From assembly GCF_009296265.1 (NCBI RefSeq), contig NZ_WBJS01000003.1, forward strand, positions 454,365 to 518,364: 64,000 nucleotides of DNA. The letters are read 5' to 3'. The position numbers and the translations under genes are program-made. This DNA is from Thioclava sp. JE_KL1. Its GTDB lineage: Bacteria; Pseudomonadota; Alphaproteobacteria; Rhodobacterales; Rhodobacteraceae. This document shows, piece by piece, positions 25,972 to 32,988 of this stretch (positions are counted from its first letter, which is position 1; every line of letters begins with the position of its first letter). The notes under the pieces are model-generated. The model ran no database searches. It had not been told where the DNA came from and was given only the letters and a program-made list of their open reading frames with translations.

Positions 25972-26063
25972 GCCGAAGGGTCTCTCTCCTCCTCCCTGAG
26001 ACCTGACGGCAGAAAAGAGACGGCGGCGCCCCTCCTCCTCCCTGGGCGCCGCCGTTTTCTTTT
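25972..26063 (+). ncRNA. CcsR/cuckoo-type sRNA unit 5 (two hairpins, the second a terminator)
   Basis: Hairpin 9: GGGTCTC (25978-25984) pairs with GAGACCT (25998-26004, one wobble), with an outer GCCG / CGGC pair (25972-25975, 26007-26010), around TCTCCTCCTCCCT. Hairpin 10: CGGCGGCGCCC (26021-26031) pairs with GGGCGCCGCCG (26044-26054) around CTCCTCCTCCCT. The unit ends in a T-rich tract. Confidence 0.85.
26021..26063 (+). terminator. Rho-independent terminator of the DUF1127/sRNA operon, formed by the tenth hairpin
   Basis: The 11-bp GC-only stem of hairpin 10 is followed at once by TTTTCTTTT (26055-26063). The regulatory loop motif and the terminator therefore share one structure. Confidence 0.85.
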
Positions 26064-26086
26064 ACTCTCTCCCAAGCTGACCCGAT

Positions 26087-26146
26087 GGAGGGGCTCTGCC
26101 CCGCACGCTTCGCGCGCCCCCGGGATATTTCTCTCGAGAAGAAGAG
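26087..26146 (+). repeat. GGGATATTT-type intergenic repeat, copy 2
   Basis: GGGGCTCTGCCCC hairpin (26090-26102), then GCCCCCGGGATATTT (26116-26130) and a GAGAAGAAG tail. It lies between the sRNA terminator and the rlmJ ribosome site. Confidence 0.8.
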
Positions 26147-26198
26147 CATTGCCCTCGCGCGCGCCGACCGGCAGGAAGGGCGCAAGGAGACCGAACCG

Positions 26199-26981
26199 AT
26201 GCTGTCTTACCAACACGCCTATCACGCCGGAAATCTGGCCGATGTGCACAAGCACGCGCTGCTTGCGTCTGCGCTCGATTACCTGACGCGCAAGGACAAG
26301 CCGCTAAGCTATCTCGAAACCCATGCCGGGCGCGGGCTTTACGCGCTCGACGGGGCGGAGGCCGCGAAGACCGGCGAGGCAGCGGCCGGGATTACGCGGG
26401 TAGAAGGCTTGGGCTGGTTCGCACCCGATCATCCCTATATGCGCGCGCTGGCTGCTGTGCGTGCGCAGCACGGCGCGCAAGCTTATCCAGGTTCGCCTTT
26501 GGTGGCGCAGGCGCTGTTGCGGCCGATGGACACGATTCAGCTTTGCGAACTGCACCCGCAGGAGTTTGCCGCCCTGCGCACGGCCACGCGGCGAAGCGGC
26601 GCGGTCCTGCACAAAGCCGACGGGCGCGAGATGGCGCTGGCGCTGACGCCCCCAACCCCGCGTCGCGGGATGATGCTGATCGATCCGAGCTTCGAGGAGA
26701 AGGCCGACTACACGGCGATGCCGAAGCTGATCGGCCATATCGCGAAAAAATGGAACGTCGGCATCATAGCGCTTTGGTATCCGATGCTGGCCTCGGGCGC
26801 ACACGAAACGATGGTCCGCACCCTGCGCCGCGATTTCCCCGACGCGCTGAGCCATGAGGTGCGATTCCCGCCCGCCCGCGAGGGCCACGGCATGATCGGC
26901 TCGGGGATGTTCATCGTGAACCCGCCCTGGGGTCTTGCGGGCGAGGCCGAGCGGCTGTCGGAGCTATTTTCCAGCCTTTGA
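26199..26981 (+). CDS. rlmJ: 23S rRNA (adenine2030-N6)-methyltransferase RlmJ
   Basis: 260 aa from ATG 26199, with AAGGAG nine bases upstream; the longer in-frame reading begins in the upstream repeat and is rejected. Family hallmarks: MLSYQHAYHAGNLADVHKH at the N-terminus, YLETHAGRGLYAL, LCELHPQE, the catalytic DPSFEEKADY at 162-171 (DPPFE type), and GSGMFIVNPPWGL. It methylates A2030 of 23S rRNA. Its 3' end overlaps the convergent mntR by 18 bp. Confidence 0.93.
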   Translation: MLSYQHAYHAGNLADVHKHALLASALDYLTRKDKPLSYLETHAGRGLYALDGAEAAKTGEAAAGITRVEGLGWFAPDHPYMRALAAVRAQHGAQAYPGSPLVAQALLRPMDTIQLCELHPQEFAALRTATRRSGAVLHKADGREMALALTPPTPRRGMMLIDPSFEEKADYTAMPKLIGHIAKKWNVGIIALWYPMLASGAHETMVRTLRRDFPDALSHEVRFPPAREGHGMIGSGMFIVNPPWGLAGEAERLSELFSSL

Positions 26982-27389
26982 CGCAAGGAAAGCCTCGAAC
27001 GCCTCCAGCGTGCGGGAGGAGACATGGTGCTCGATCCCTTCGGCGTCAATCTCCGCGACCTCTTCCGGCACGCCCACGGCGCGCAACAGGGCCACGACGG
27101 TCCGGTGGCGTTCGCGCACCTGATCGGCCAGCGCCTCCCCGGTCTCCGTCAGGAACACCCCGCGATAGGGCCGCGACACGGCCAGCCCTTCGCGTTTGAG
27201 CCGCGCCACGGCTTTCGTCGCCGTCGGATGGGCCACCCCGAGTCGCGCGGCGATCTCGGTGATCCGCGCCTCGCCGAATTCCGCCGTCAGATCGGCGATC
27301 ATCTCGACATAGTCTTCCAGAAGCGCGCGCGCCGCACGCTCTCGGGCCCGGTTGAACCCCTTGATCTGCGAAGGGTCAGTGTCAGTCAT
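26964..27389 (-). CDS. mntR: Manganese-responsive transcriptional regulator MntR
   Basis: 141 aa, DtxR family. Winged helix-turn-helix ARITEIAARLGVAHPTATKA and RLKREGLAVSRPYRGVFLT, then the metal-binding and dimerisation region ADQVRERHRTVVALLRAVGV and IDAEGIEHHVSSRTLEAF, with His/Glu ligands of MntR type. It represses Mn uptake when Mn is replete. It is divergent from mntH, and a palindrome suited to a dimer lies in between. Confidence 0.92.
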   Translation of the reverse strand: MTDTDPSQIKGFNRARERAARALLEDYVEMIADLTAEFGEARITEIAARLGVAHPTATKAVARLKREGLAVSRPYRGVFLTETGEALADQVRERHRTVVALLRAVGVPEEVAEIDAEGIEHHVSSRTLEAFEAFLASKAGK

Positions 27390-27534
27390 TCGCCTGCCTT
27401 GACGGTCTTTGTCTCAATACCGGTCGGGGCCTTTCGGGCACCATTTCCAGAGCGGACCGGATAACCTGTCACGCCCGATATGCCAAGCAAAGCTTCGCGC
27501 GGCGCCTGTTGTGCTGTCAACGAAAATTAGCCAC

Positions 27535-27562
27535 TTGCGAATCTTGTAGCCAAGGCTACATT
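27535..27562 (+). promoter_or_regulatory. Candidate mntH promoter overlapped by the MntR operator
   Basis: -35 TTGCGA (27535-27540), 16-bp spacer, -10 TACATT (27557-27562). The palindrome TGTAGCC-AA-GGCTACA covers the 3' part of the spacer and the start of the -10, which fits repression by promoter occlusion. Transcription would begin near 27570, about 20 bases before the mntH ATG. Confidence 0.5.
27545..27560. promoter_or_regulatory. MntR operator, perfect palindrome
   Basis: TGTAGCC (27545-27551) and GGCTACA (27554-27560) around AA: 7-bp perfect arms between divergent mntR and mntH. The core TAGCC/GGCTA resembles known Mn-responsive MntR boxes. A single half-site TTAGCC lies about 20 bp upstream (27527-27532). 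Confidence 0.75.
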
Positions 27563-27590
27563 TCGCAGGAGCAGCATAAGCGAGGGCCCC

Positions 27591-28892
27591 ATGACTGAAC
27601 TGACCCGCAAGGAAAACATGACGAGCCGCACCCGCACGGCCATGGAGGCAGTGCTGTCGGGCAACCGGCGCGGCGGGTATCTGTTGTTCTTCGGGCCGGC
27701 GGTGATCGCCTCGGTCGCCTATATGGACCCGGGCAATTACGCGACGAACATTCAGGCGGGCGCGGGCTATGGCTATGCTCTGCTATGGGTCGTGCTAGGG
27801 GCGAACCTGATCGCGATGCTGTTTCAGGCGATCTCGGCGCGCGTGGGCATCGTCACCGGCAAGAACCTCGCGGAGCTGTCGCGCGAGAATTTCTCGAAAC
27901 CCGTGACGATCGCGATGTGGATCGTCTCGGAGATCGCCGCCATGGCGACCGATTTGGCAGAGTTTCTGGGCGGCGCGTTGGGGCTTTCGCTACTGTTCGG
28001 CTGGCCGCTGATCTGGGGGATGGGTGTCACCGCCGTCGTCACCTATGCAATCTTGATGTTCGAGCGCGGCGGTTTCCGCCCGATGGAGATCGTGATCGGC
28101 GCGCTCGTGGCGCTGATCGGGGCGTGCTACCTCGCCGAGATGTTCGTGGCGCCGGTCGACTGGTCCGGGGCCGTCGCGGGGATGTTCGCCCCCTCGATGC
28201 CCGATGCGACGGCGCTGACGATCTCGGTGGGCATCATCGGTGCGACCGTGATGCCGCATGCGATTTTCCTCCATTCCGGCCTGACGCAGAACCGCGCCCT
28301 GACGCGTGATCCGGTGCAAAAGGCGCGGCTGCTGAAGTTCTCCAACCGCGAGGTGATCATCGCGCTCGCGATCGCGGGGATGGTCAATATGGCGATGGTG
28401 ATCATGGCGGCCTCGGCCTTCCATAGCGGGCATTCCGAAGTGGCCGAGATCGAGACCGCCTATCACACGCTGACGCCGCTCTTGGGCGGATTCGCGGCCG
28501 CAGCCTTCCTGACCTCGCTGATCGCCTCGGGGGTTTCTTCCTCAGTCGTCGGCACGATGGCGGGGCAGATGATCATGCAGGGCTTCATCCGCCGTCGTAT
28601 CCCGGTCTGGCTGCGCCGGGTCATCACGATGGCGCCCGCCTTCGTCGTCGTCTGGCTTGGGGTGAACACGACCGATGCGCTGGTGATGAGCCAGGTGGTG
28701 CTGTCGATCGCCCTGCCCGTCCCGATGATCGCGCTGCTGATCTTCGCGCGGCGCGGCGACATCATGGGCAAGTTCGCCTTGCGCGGGCCGCTGTTTTGGT
28801 TCGCCGTACTGGGCGCGCTCATCGTGCTGGGGCTGAATTTCGTGCTGCTCTGGCAATCGGCCGGGCTGCCGGTGCCGGGTCTGGTGAGCTAA
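27591..28892 (+). CDS. mntH: Mn2+ transporter of the NRAMP family
   Basis: 433 aa, about 11 transmembrane helices. NRAMP hallmarks: DPGNYATNIQAGA (46-58) in helix 1 and VMPHAIFLHSG (220-230) in helix 6, which bind the metal. It is a proton-coupled divalent metal importer of the cytoplasmic membrane, specific for Mn2+ given the adjacent MntR. The start at 27591 has GAGGG upstream; an in-frame ATG at 27618 behind AAGGA is a plausible alternative. Expression is probably repressed by Mn through the palindrome upstream. Confidence 0.93.
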   Translation: MTELTRKENMTSRTRTAMEAVLSGNRRGGYLLFFGPAVIASVAYMDPGNYATNIQAGAGYGYALLWVVLGANLIAMLFQAISARVGIVTGKNLAELSRENFSKPVTIAMWIVSEIAAMATDLAEFLGGALGLSLLFGWPLIWGMGVTAVVTYAILMFERGGFRPMEIVIGALVALIGACYLAEMFVAPVDWSGAVAGMFAPSMPDATALTISVGIIGATVMPHAIFLHSGLTQNRALTRDPVQKARLLKFSNREVIIALAIAGMVNMAMVIMAASAFHSGHSEVAEIETAYHTLTPLLGGFAAAAFLTSLIASGVSSSVVGTMAGQMIMQGFIRRRIPVWLRRVITMAPAFVVVWLGVNTTDALVMSQVVLSIALPVPMIALLIFARRGDIMGKFALRGPLFWFAVLGALIVLGLNFVLLWQSAGLPVPGLVS

Positions 28893-28904
28893 ACCAGACG
28901 GAGC

Positions 28905-28969
28905 GAGGGGGCGCTGCCCCCTCTTGGCTGCGCCAATTCACCCCCGGGATATTTCCGCCAAGAGGAAGG
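28905..28969 (+). repeat. GGGATATTT-type intergenic repeat, copy 3 (head-to-head with copy 4)
   Basis: GGGGGCGCTGCCCCC hairpin (28907-28921), CCCCCGGGATATTT (28941-28954), tail CCAAGAGGAAGG. It starts 13 bases after the mntH stop and faces copy 4. Confidence 0.85.
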
Positions 28970-28988
28970 CCACGCGGGATTGCACTTC

Positions 28989-29044
28989 GCCTTGGTCAAA
29001 ATATCCCGGGGGAGCGCGTCAGCGCGGGGGCGGAGCCCCCCCCT
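28989..29044 (-). repeat. GGGATATTT-type intergenic repeat, copy 4 (inverted)
   Basis: Read on the minus strand: GGGGGGGGCTCCGCCCCC hairpin, CTCCCCCGGGATATTTTGACCAAGGCGAAG. It is the mirror partner of copy 3, separated from it by about 19 bp, so the two can form one large inverted structure between mntH and prfC. Confidence 0.85.
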
Positions 29045-29115
29045 CTGCATGACAACCCCGGCGCCCCCCATCGCCGCGATTGCAAGGCGCGCGCGGGCAG
29101 GCTAAACGAGCGCGC

Positions 29116-30711
29116 ATGATGAACCGTCCCGCGCTCCCGCCCGAAATCGCCCGTCGCCGCACCTTTGCGATCATCTCGCACCCGGATGCGGGCAAGACCA
29201 CCTTGACCGAGAAGTTCCTGCTTTTCGGCGGCGCCATTCAGATGGCGGGACAGGTGCGTGCCAAGGGCGAGGCGCGACGGACGCGTTCGGACTTCATGAA
29301 GATGGAACAGGACCGCGGGATTTCGGTCTCGGCCTCGGCCATGTCCTTCGAGTATCGCGAGTTCCGCTACAATCTCGTCGATACGCCCGGCCACTCGGAT
29401 TTCTCGGAAGACACCTACCGGACGCTGACGGCGGTCGACGCGGCGATCATGGTGATCGACGGGGCGAAGGGCGTGGAGAGCCAGACGCGCAAGCTGTTTG
29501 AGGTCTGCCGTCTGCGCGACCTGCCGATCTTGACCTTCTGTAACAAGATGGACCGCGAGAGCCGGGATACGTTCGAGATCATCGACGAGATTCAGGAAAA
29601 CCTCGCGATCGACGTGGCGCCTGCGTCCTGGCCGATCGGGATGGGCCGGGATTTCCTCGGTTGCTATGACATGCTGCACGACCGGCTGGAGCTAATGGAT
29701 CGCGCCGACCGCAACAAGGTGGCGGAATCGATCAAGATCAGCGGGTTGGACGACCCGAAACTGGCCGAGCATGTGCCCGCCGACCAGCTCGAAAAGCTGA
29801 AAGAAGAGGTCGAGATGGCGCGCGAGCTGCTGCCCGCCTTCGACCGCCAGAGCTTCCTTGAGGGACACCTGACGCCGATCTGGTTCGGCTCGGCGATCAA
29901 CAGCTTCGGCGTGAAGGAATTGATGGACGGGATCGGCGAATTCGGCCCCGAGCCGGAGGTTTTCAAATCCGCCGAGCGCGATGTGGCGCCCGAGGAGAAG
30001 AAGGTCGCGGGCTTCGTCTTCAAGGTGCAGGCGAACATGGACCCCAAGCACCGCGACCGCGTGGCCTTCGTGCGCCTCGTCTCGGGGCATTTCACCCGCG
30101 GGCAGAAGCTGCTGCATGTGCGCTCGAAAAAGCAGATGGCCGTATCGAACCCGGTCCTGTTCCTCGCCGCCGACCGCGAACTGGCGGAAGAGGCCTGGGG
30201 CGGCGATATCATCGGTATTCCGAACCACGGGCAATTGCGCATCGGTGACGCGCTGACCGAAGGCGAGGCGCTGCGCTTCACCGGCATCCCGAGCTTTGCG
30301 CCGGAACTGCTGCAATCGGTGCGCGCGACCGACCCGATGAAGGGCAAGCATCTGGAAAAGGCGCTGATGCAATTCGCCGAAGAGGGCGCTGCGAAAGTGT
30401 TCAAGCCCGCGATCGGCTCGGGCTTCATCGTGGGCGTCGTCGGCGCGCTGCAATTCGAGGTGCTGGCGAGCCGGATCGAGCAGGAATACGGCATCCCCGT
30501 GCGGTTCGAGGCCTCGCAATTCACCTCCGCCCGCTGGGTGCTGGGCGACAAGGCGGCGGTCGAGAAGCTTGTCAACGCCAACAAGCAGCACATCTCCTAT
30601 GATCATGACGGCGACGTGGTGTTCCTCACGCGCCTGCAATGGGACATCGACCGGGTCGAGCGCGACTATGAGGGCGTGACGCTGTCGGCGACCAAGGAAA
30701 TGATGCAGTAA
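29116..30711 (+). CDS. prfC: Peptide chain release factor 3
   Basis: 531 aa from ATG 29116 (a second ATG follows directly). Translational GTPase: G1 SHPDAGKTT (21-29), RGISVSASAM, G3 DTPGHSDFSEDTYR (89-102), G4 NKMDRESRD (143-151). C-terminal RF3 blocks include FVFKVQANMDPKHRDRVAF and GVVGALQFEVL. It recycles RF1/RF2 after peptide release. The ribosome site is weak. An inverted pair of intergenic repeats lies just upstream. Confidence 0.96.
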   Translation: MMNRPALPPEIARRRTFAIISHPDAGKTTLTEKFLLFGGAIQMAGQVRAKGEARRTRSDFMKMEQDRGISVSASAMSFEYREFRYNLVDTPGHSDFSEDTYRTLTAVDAAIMVIDGAKGVESQTRKLFEVCRLRDLPILTFCNKMDRESRDTFEIIDEIQENLAIDVAPASWPIGMGRDFLGCYDMLHDRLELMDRADRNKVAESIKISGLDDPKLAEHVPADQLEKLKEEVEMARELLPAFDRQSFLEGHLTPIWFGSAINSFGVKELMDGIGEFGPEPEVFKSAERDVAPEEKKVAGFVFKVQANMDPKHRDRVAFVRLVSGHFTRGQKLLHVRSKKQMAVSNPVLFLAADRELAEEAWGGDIIGIPNHGQLRIGDALTEGEALRFTGIPSFAPELLQSVRATDPMKGKHLEKALMQFAEEGAAKVFKPAIGSGFIVGVVGALQFEVLASRIEQEYGIPVRFEASQFTSARWVLGDKAAVEKLVNANKQHISYDHDGDVVFLTRLQWDIDRVERDYEGVTLSATKEMMQ

Positions 30712-30778
30712 ATAATCTACTGGACTCAAAAGTCTTAGTGTTACGGTGGTTTTGTTAATTCCTAACTGCGGTGCTGAG

Positions 30779-31141
30779 ATGAAGAGATTTTTGATTACCT
30801 TTTTTGTGGTTTTGTCTGGGTGTGCCTCACAGATTATGGACTCCTATGTCGGCAAATCGATATCGGAACCGGTGTTGGATTACGGGCCACCTATGAACGT
30901 CCTTGATCTGCCGGATGGGTCGAGGGCCTATCAGTGGAAAATGTCAGATTCCGGCGCGGTTCCAATTGTGACACCGACGACCTCGACCGTTTATGGGCCT
31001 GCCGGAATGGCGACCGTCTCAGGTAGCCAAACGAACTGGGTTCCCTACAGCAAAACCTGCGTCTACACGCTGCTGGCAAAGCCAAATGGAAAAGACTGGG
31101 TCGTTACCGGTTATCGAAAACCGACTTTTAACTGTGAATAA
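30779..31141 (+). CDS. Small lipoprotein, low-GC, unknown function
   Basis: 120 aa from ATG 30779. Signal peptide MKRFLITFFVVLSGCASQ with lipobox LSGC, Cys15 being the lipidated residue. The mature part contains VLDYGPPMNVLDLPDGSRAY and KTCVYTLLAKPNG; the first resembles the short BamE/SmpA-like pattern in some outer-membrane lipoproteins, but no family can be named. Base composition, by eye near 50% GC with runs such as ATTTTTGATTACCTTTTTTG, is well below its neighbours, which suggests recent acquisition. Confidence 0.7.
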   Translation: MKRFLITFFVVLSGCASQIMDSYVGKSISEPVLDYGPPMNVLDLPDGSRAYQWKMSDSGAVPIVTPTTSTVYGPAGMATVSGSQTNWVPYSKTCVYTLLAKPNGKDWVVTGYRKPTFNCE

Positions 31142-31194
31142 CTTCGCTATCTCGGATACGAGTGTAGCTATGCGCGAGAAGAGAAGAACTTTAT

Positions 31195-31662
31195 ATGACC
31201 ACCCCCCTTCCCCCCGAACTCGTCTCGATCCTATGCAACGAGGCCAGCGCGCCGGAAGACGTGCGCACGGTCGAGGCGCTGGTCGATCTGTGGCTGGCCG
31301 ACAATGCCGAGGAGCCCGAGGGCGAGGACTTCCCGTGGTCGGTGCTCTGTGTCTTCGAACTGCGCGAATATCCCGAGGTGCTCTGGACCTTCATCCGCAA
31401 GGCGCTGACGGGGGCCACGACGATCTGGCAGGTGGTGATGCTTGCCGCCGGGCCGCTGGAGGATCTGGTGGCGGAACATGGCGCGGAGTTCATCGACCGG
31501 CTCGAGCGCGAGGCGCGCCATTCCGCGCGTTTCCGCTTTGCGCTGACGGGCGTCTGGCCGCAAGGCGAGGAAGACCCCACCCTTTGGGCGCGGATCGAGA
31601 AGGCGCGCGCGGCGGCGATGGATACCGGGCTCGATATGGGCGGTCCGCTGCCGCCGAAATAA
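31195..31662 (+). CDS. Hypothetical protein (small helical, DUF6869-like)
   Basis: 155 aa, acidic, predicted mostly helical and soluble. It begins MTTPLPPELVSILCNEASAP and contains ELREYPEVLWTFIRKAL and LAAGPLEDLVAEHGAEFIDR, a pattern I associate with DUF6869 proteins of unknown role; this is from memory and not certain. No signal peptide, membrane segment or catalytic motif. GC content is back to the genome norm, unlike the lipoprotein before it. Confidence 0.7.
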   Translation: MTTPLPPELVSILCNEASAPEDVRTVEALVDLWLADNAEEPEGEDFPWSVLCVFELREYPEVLWTFIRKALTGATTIWQVVMLAAGPLEDLVAEHGAEFIDRLEREARHSARFRFALTGVWPQGEEDPTLWARIEKARAAAMDTGLDMGGPLPPK

Positions 31663-31760
31663 GCGCAGGCGCATCGCGCGCCACTTAACAAAAATCACAT
31701 CTCTGCGCCTGAGCTGTGCAGCAGTGCGCGCCGGACCTACCTCTGAGCAAGGAGGAGATC

Positions 31761-32477
31761 ATGGCGCAGCTGTCTCGGGTATCCGGCAAGAGAATGGCGC
31801 GGTTTCTGCAAAAGCAGACCCGCTTCTACCAACCCTTCGGCGTGATCCCGACCCGCGCGCTACGCGCCACGCTGCGTCCCGGCGATGTGCTTCTGGTCGA
31901 GGGCGATCGGCGGATATCGGCGGCGATCAAATATCTCACCCATTCCACATGGTCGCATGCGGCTTTCTATTCCGGTGGCCCGCCCGGTGGCGAACTGATC
32001 GAGGCCGATCTGGAGGCAGGCGTGCGGATCGCGGGGCTTGCGGCCTATGCGCATCTCAACACGCGTATCTGCCGCCCCGTGGGGCTTGGGCACGACCGGA
32101 TCGAAGAGGTGATCGATTACATGCAGAGCGCCGTCGGGCGGCAATACGATCTGAAAAACGTGATCGACCTCGTGCGGTATCTGCTACCGCGCCCGCCTGT
32201 GCCGCATCGGTTTCGGCGGCGGATGCTGGCTTTGGGATCGGGCGATCCGACGCGGGCAATCTGTTCGACCGTGATCGCGGAGGCGTTTCACGCGGTCCAC
32301 TATCCGATCCTGCCCGATATCGAGATGGGCAGCGCCGACAGTCAGGGCGAGATCCTGCATATCCGGCACTCGTCGCTGTTTACGCCGCGCGATTTCGATC
32401 TCTCGCCCTATTTCGATGTGATCAAGCCGACGCTGGAAGACGGGTTCGATTTTCGCGAATTGCCACTGGAGGAGTGA
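31761..32477 (+). CDS. YiiX-like NlpC/P60-family cysteine hydrolase
   Basis: 238 aa from ATG 31761 with AAGGAGGAGATC upstream. The pattern is that of the permuted papain-like (YiiX/YebB) group: RPGDVLLVEGDRRISAAIK, the histidine motif TWSHAAFYSGG, and the catalytic cysteine block AICSTVIAEAFHAVHYP. Substrates in this group are poorly known (amide or lipid-linked bonds). No signal peptide is visible, so it may act in the cytosol. Unlinked to its neighbours by overlap. Confidence 0.75.
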   Translation: MAQLSRVSGKRMARFLQKQTRFYQPFGVIPTRALRATLRPGDVLLVEGDRRISAAIKYLTHSTWSHAAFYSGGPPGGELIEADLEAGVRIAGLAAYAHLNTRICRPVGLGHDRIEEVIDYMQSAVGRQYDLKNVIDLVRYLLPRPPVPHRFRRRMLALGSGDPTRAICSTVIAEAFHAVHYPILPDIEMGSADSQGEILHIRHSSLFTPRDFDLSPYFDVIKPTLEDGFDFRELPLEE

Positions 32478-32484
32478 CGCCGAA

Positions 32485-32528
32485 GGGGGGGGAGCCTCCG
32501 GCGGGGATATTTATATCAAGAGGAAGCG
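32485..32528 (+). repeat. GGGATATTT-type intergenic repeat, copy 5 (degenerate)
   Basis: GGGGGGGGAGCCTCCGGC, then GGGGATATTTATATCAAGAGGAAG. The CCCCCGGG part is reduced to CGGGG but the ATATTT and CAAGAGGAAG tail are intact. It lies between the YiiX-like gene and erpA. Confidence 0.65.
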
Positions 32529-32565
32529 AGGATGCGCCATCTGGCAGGGCGCATCGCCTGCATCG

Positions 32566-32895
32566 TTACATCGCGAAGGAGACGCCGCAGCCGCAGGAGC
32601 TGGATGCATTCGGGTTCTCGATCACGAAACGCGCGCCGATCAGTTCTTCGGTGAAGTCGATCGTGGCGTTCTCGAGGAATGGCAGCGAGACCGGGTCGAT
32701 CAGGACCTTCTGGCCCGCGCCTTCTAGCACGATGTCGTCGCCCGCAGGCGTCTCTTCGAGCTTGATATCATACTGAAAACCGGAACAGCCGCCGCCCTCG
32801 ACGGCCACGCGCAGCGCTTGCGGCGCTTCGCGACCTTCATTGATTTCCGCCAGACGCGCAAAGGCGCGCTCGGTCACTTTCGGAGGGAGTTGCAT
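32566..32895 (-). CDS. erpA: Iron-sulfur cluster insertion protein, A-type (ErpA/IscA)
   Basis: 109 aa, HesB/IscA/ErpA fold. The three cluster-ligating cysteines are Cys37 (EGGGCSGFQY) and Cys101/Cys103 (SSCGCGVSF). It scaffolds or delivers Fe-S clusters to apo-enzymes. It is divergent from dgt, with a 93-bp gap. The A-type families are hard to tell apart from sequence alone, so ErpA is preferred over IscA/SufA without certainty. Confidence 0.88.
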   Translation of the reverse strand: MQLPPKVTERAFARLAEINEGREAPQALRVAVEGGGCSGFQYDIKLEETPAGDDIVLEGAGQKVLIDPVSLPFLENATIDFTEELIGARFVIENPNASSSCGCGVSFAM

Positions 32896-32988
32896 CGGAT
32901 TGGCCTTCCTGACCCCACGGGGCCTGTATTTCCGTCACATCCGAGATATAGGAGGGCCGAAGCGTGCCGACAAGACGAGGTTTTACCA

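Noticed and set aside
25514..26063. CRISPR array
   Set aside because: The repeated unit is only 12-13 bases, lies in hairpin loops, and the variable parts are self-complementary stems, not unique spacers.
25076..26185. Minus-strand ORF of 369 aa with REEE and GGG repeats
   Set aside because: It reads the complement of the ten CTCCTCCTCCC loops; the repeats are a by-product of the sRNA array.
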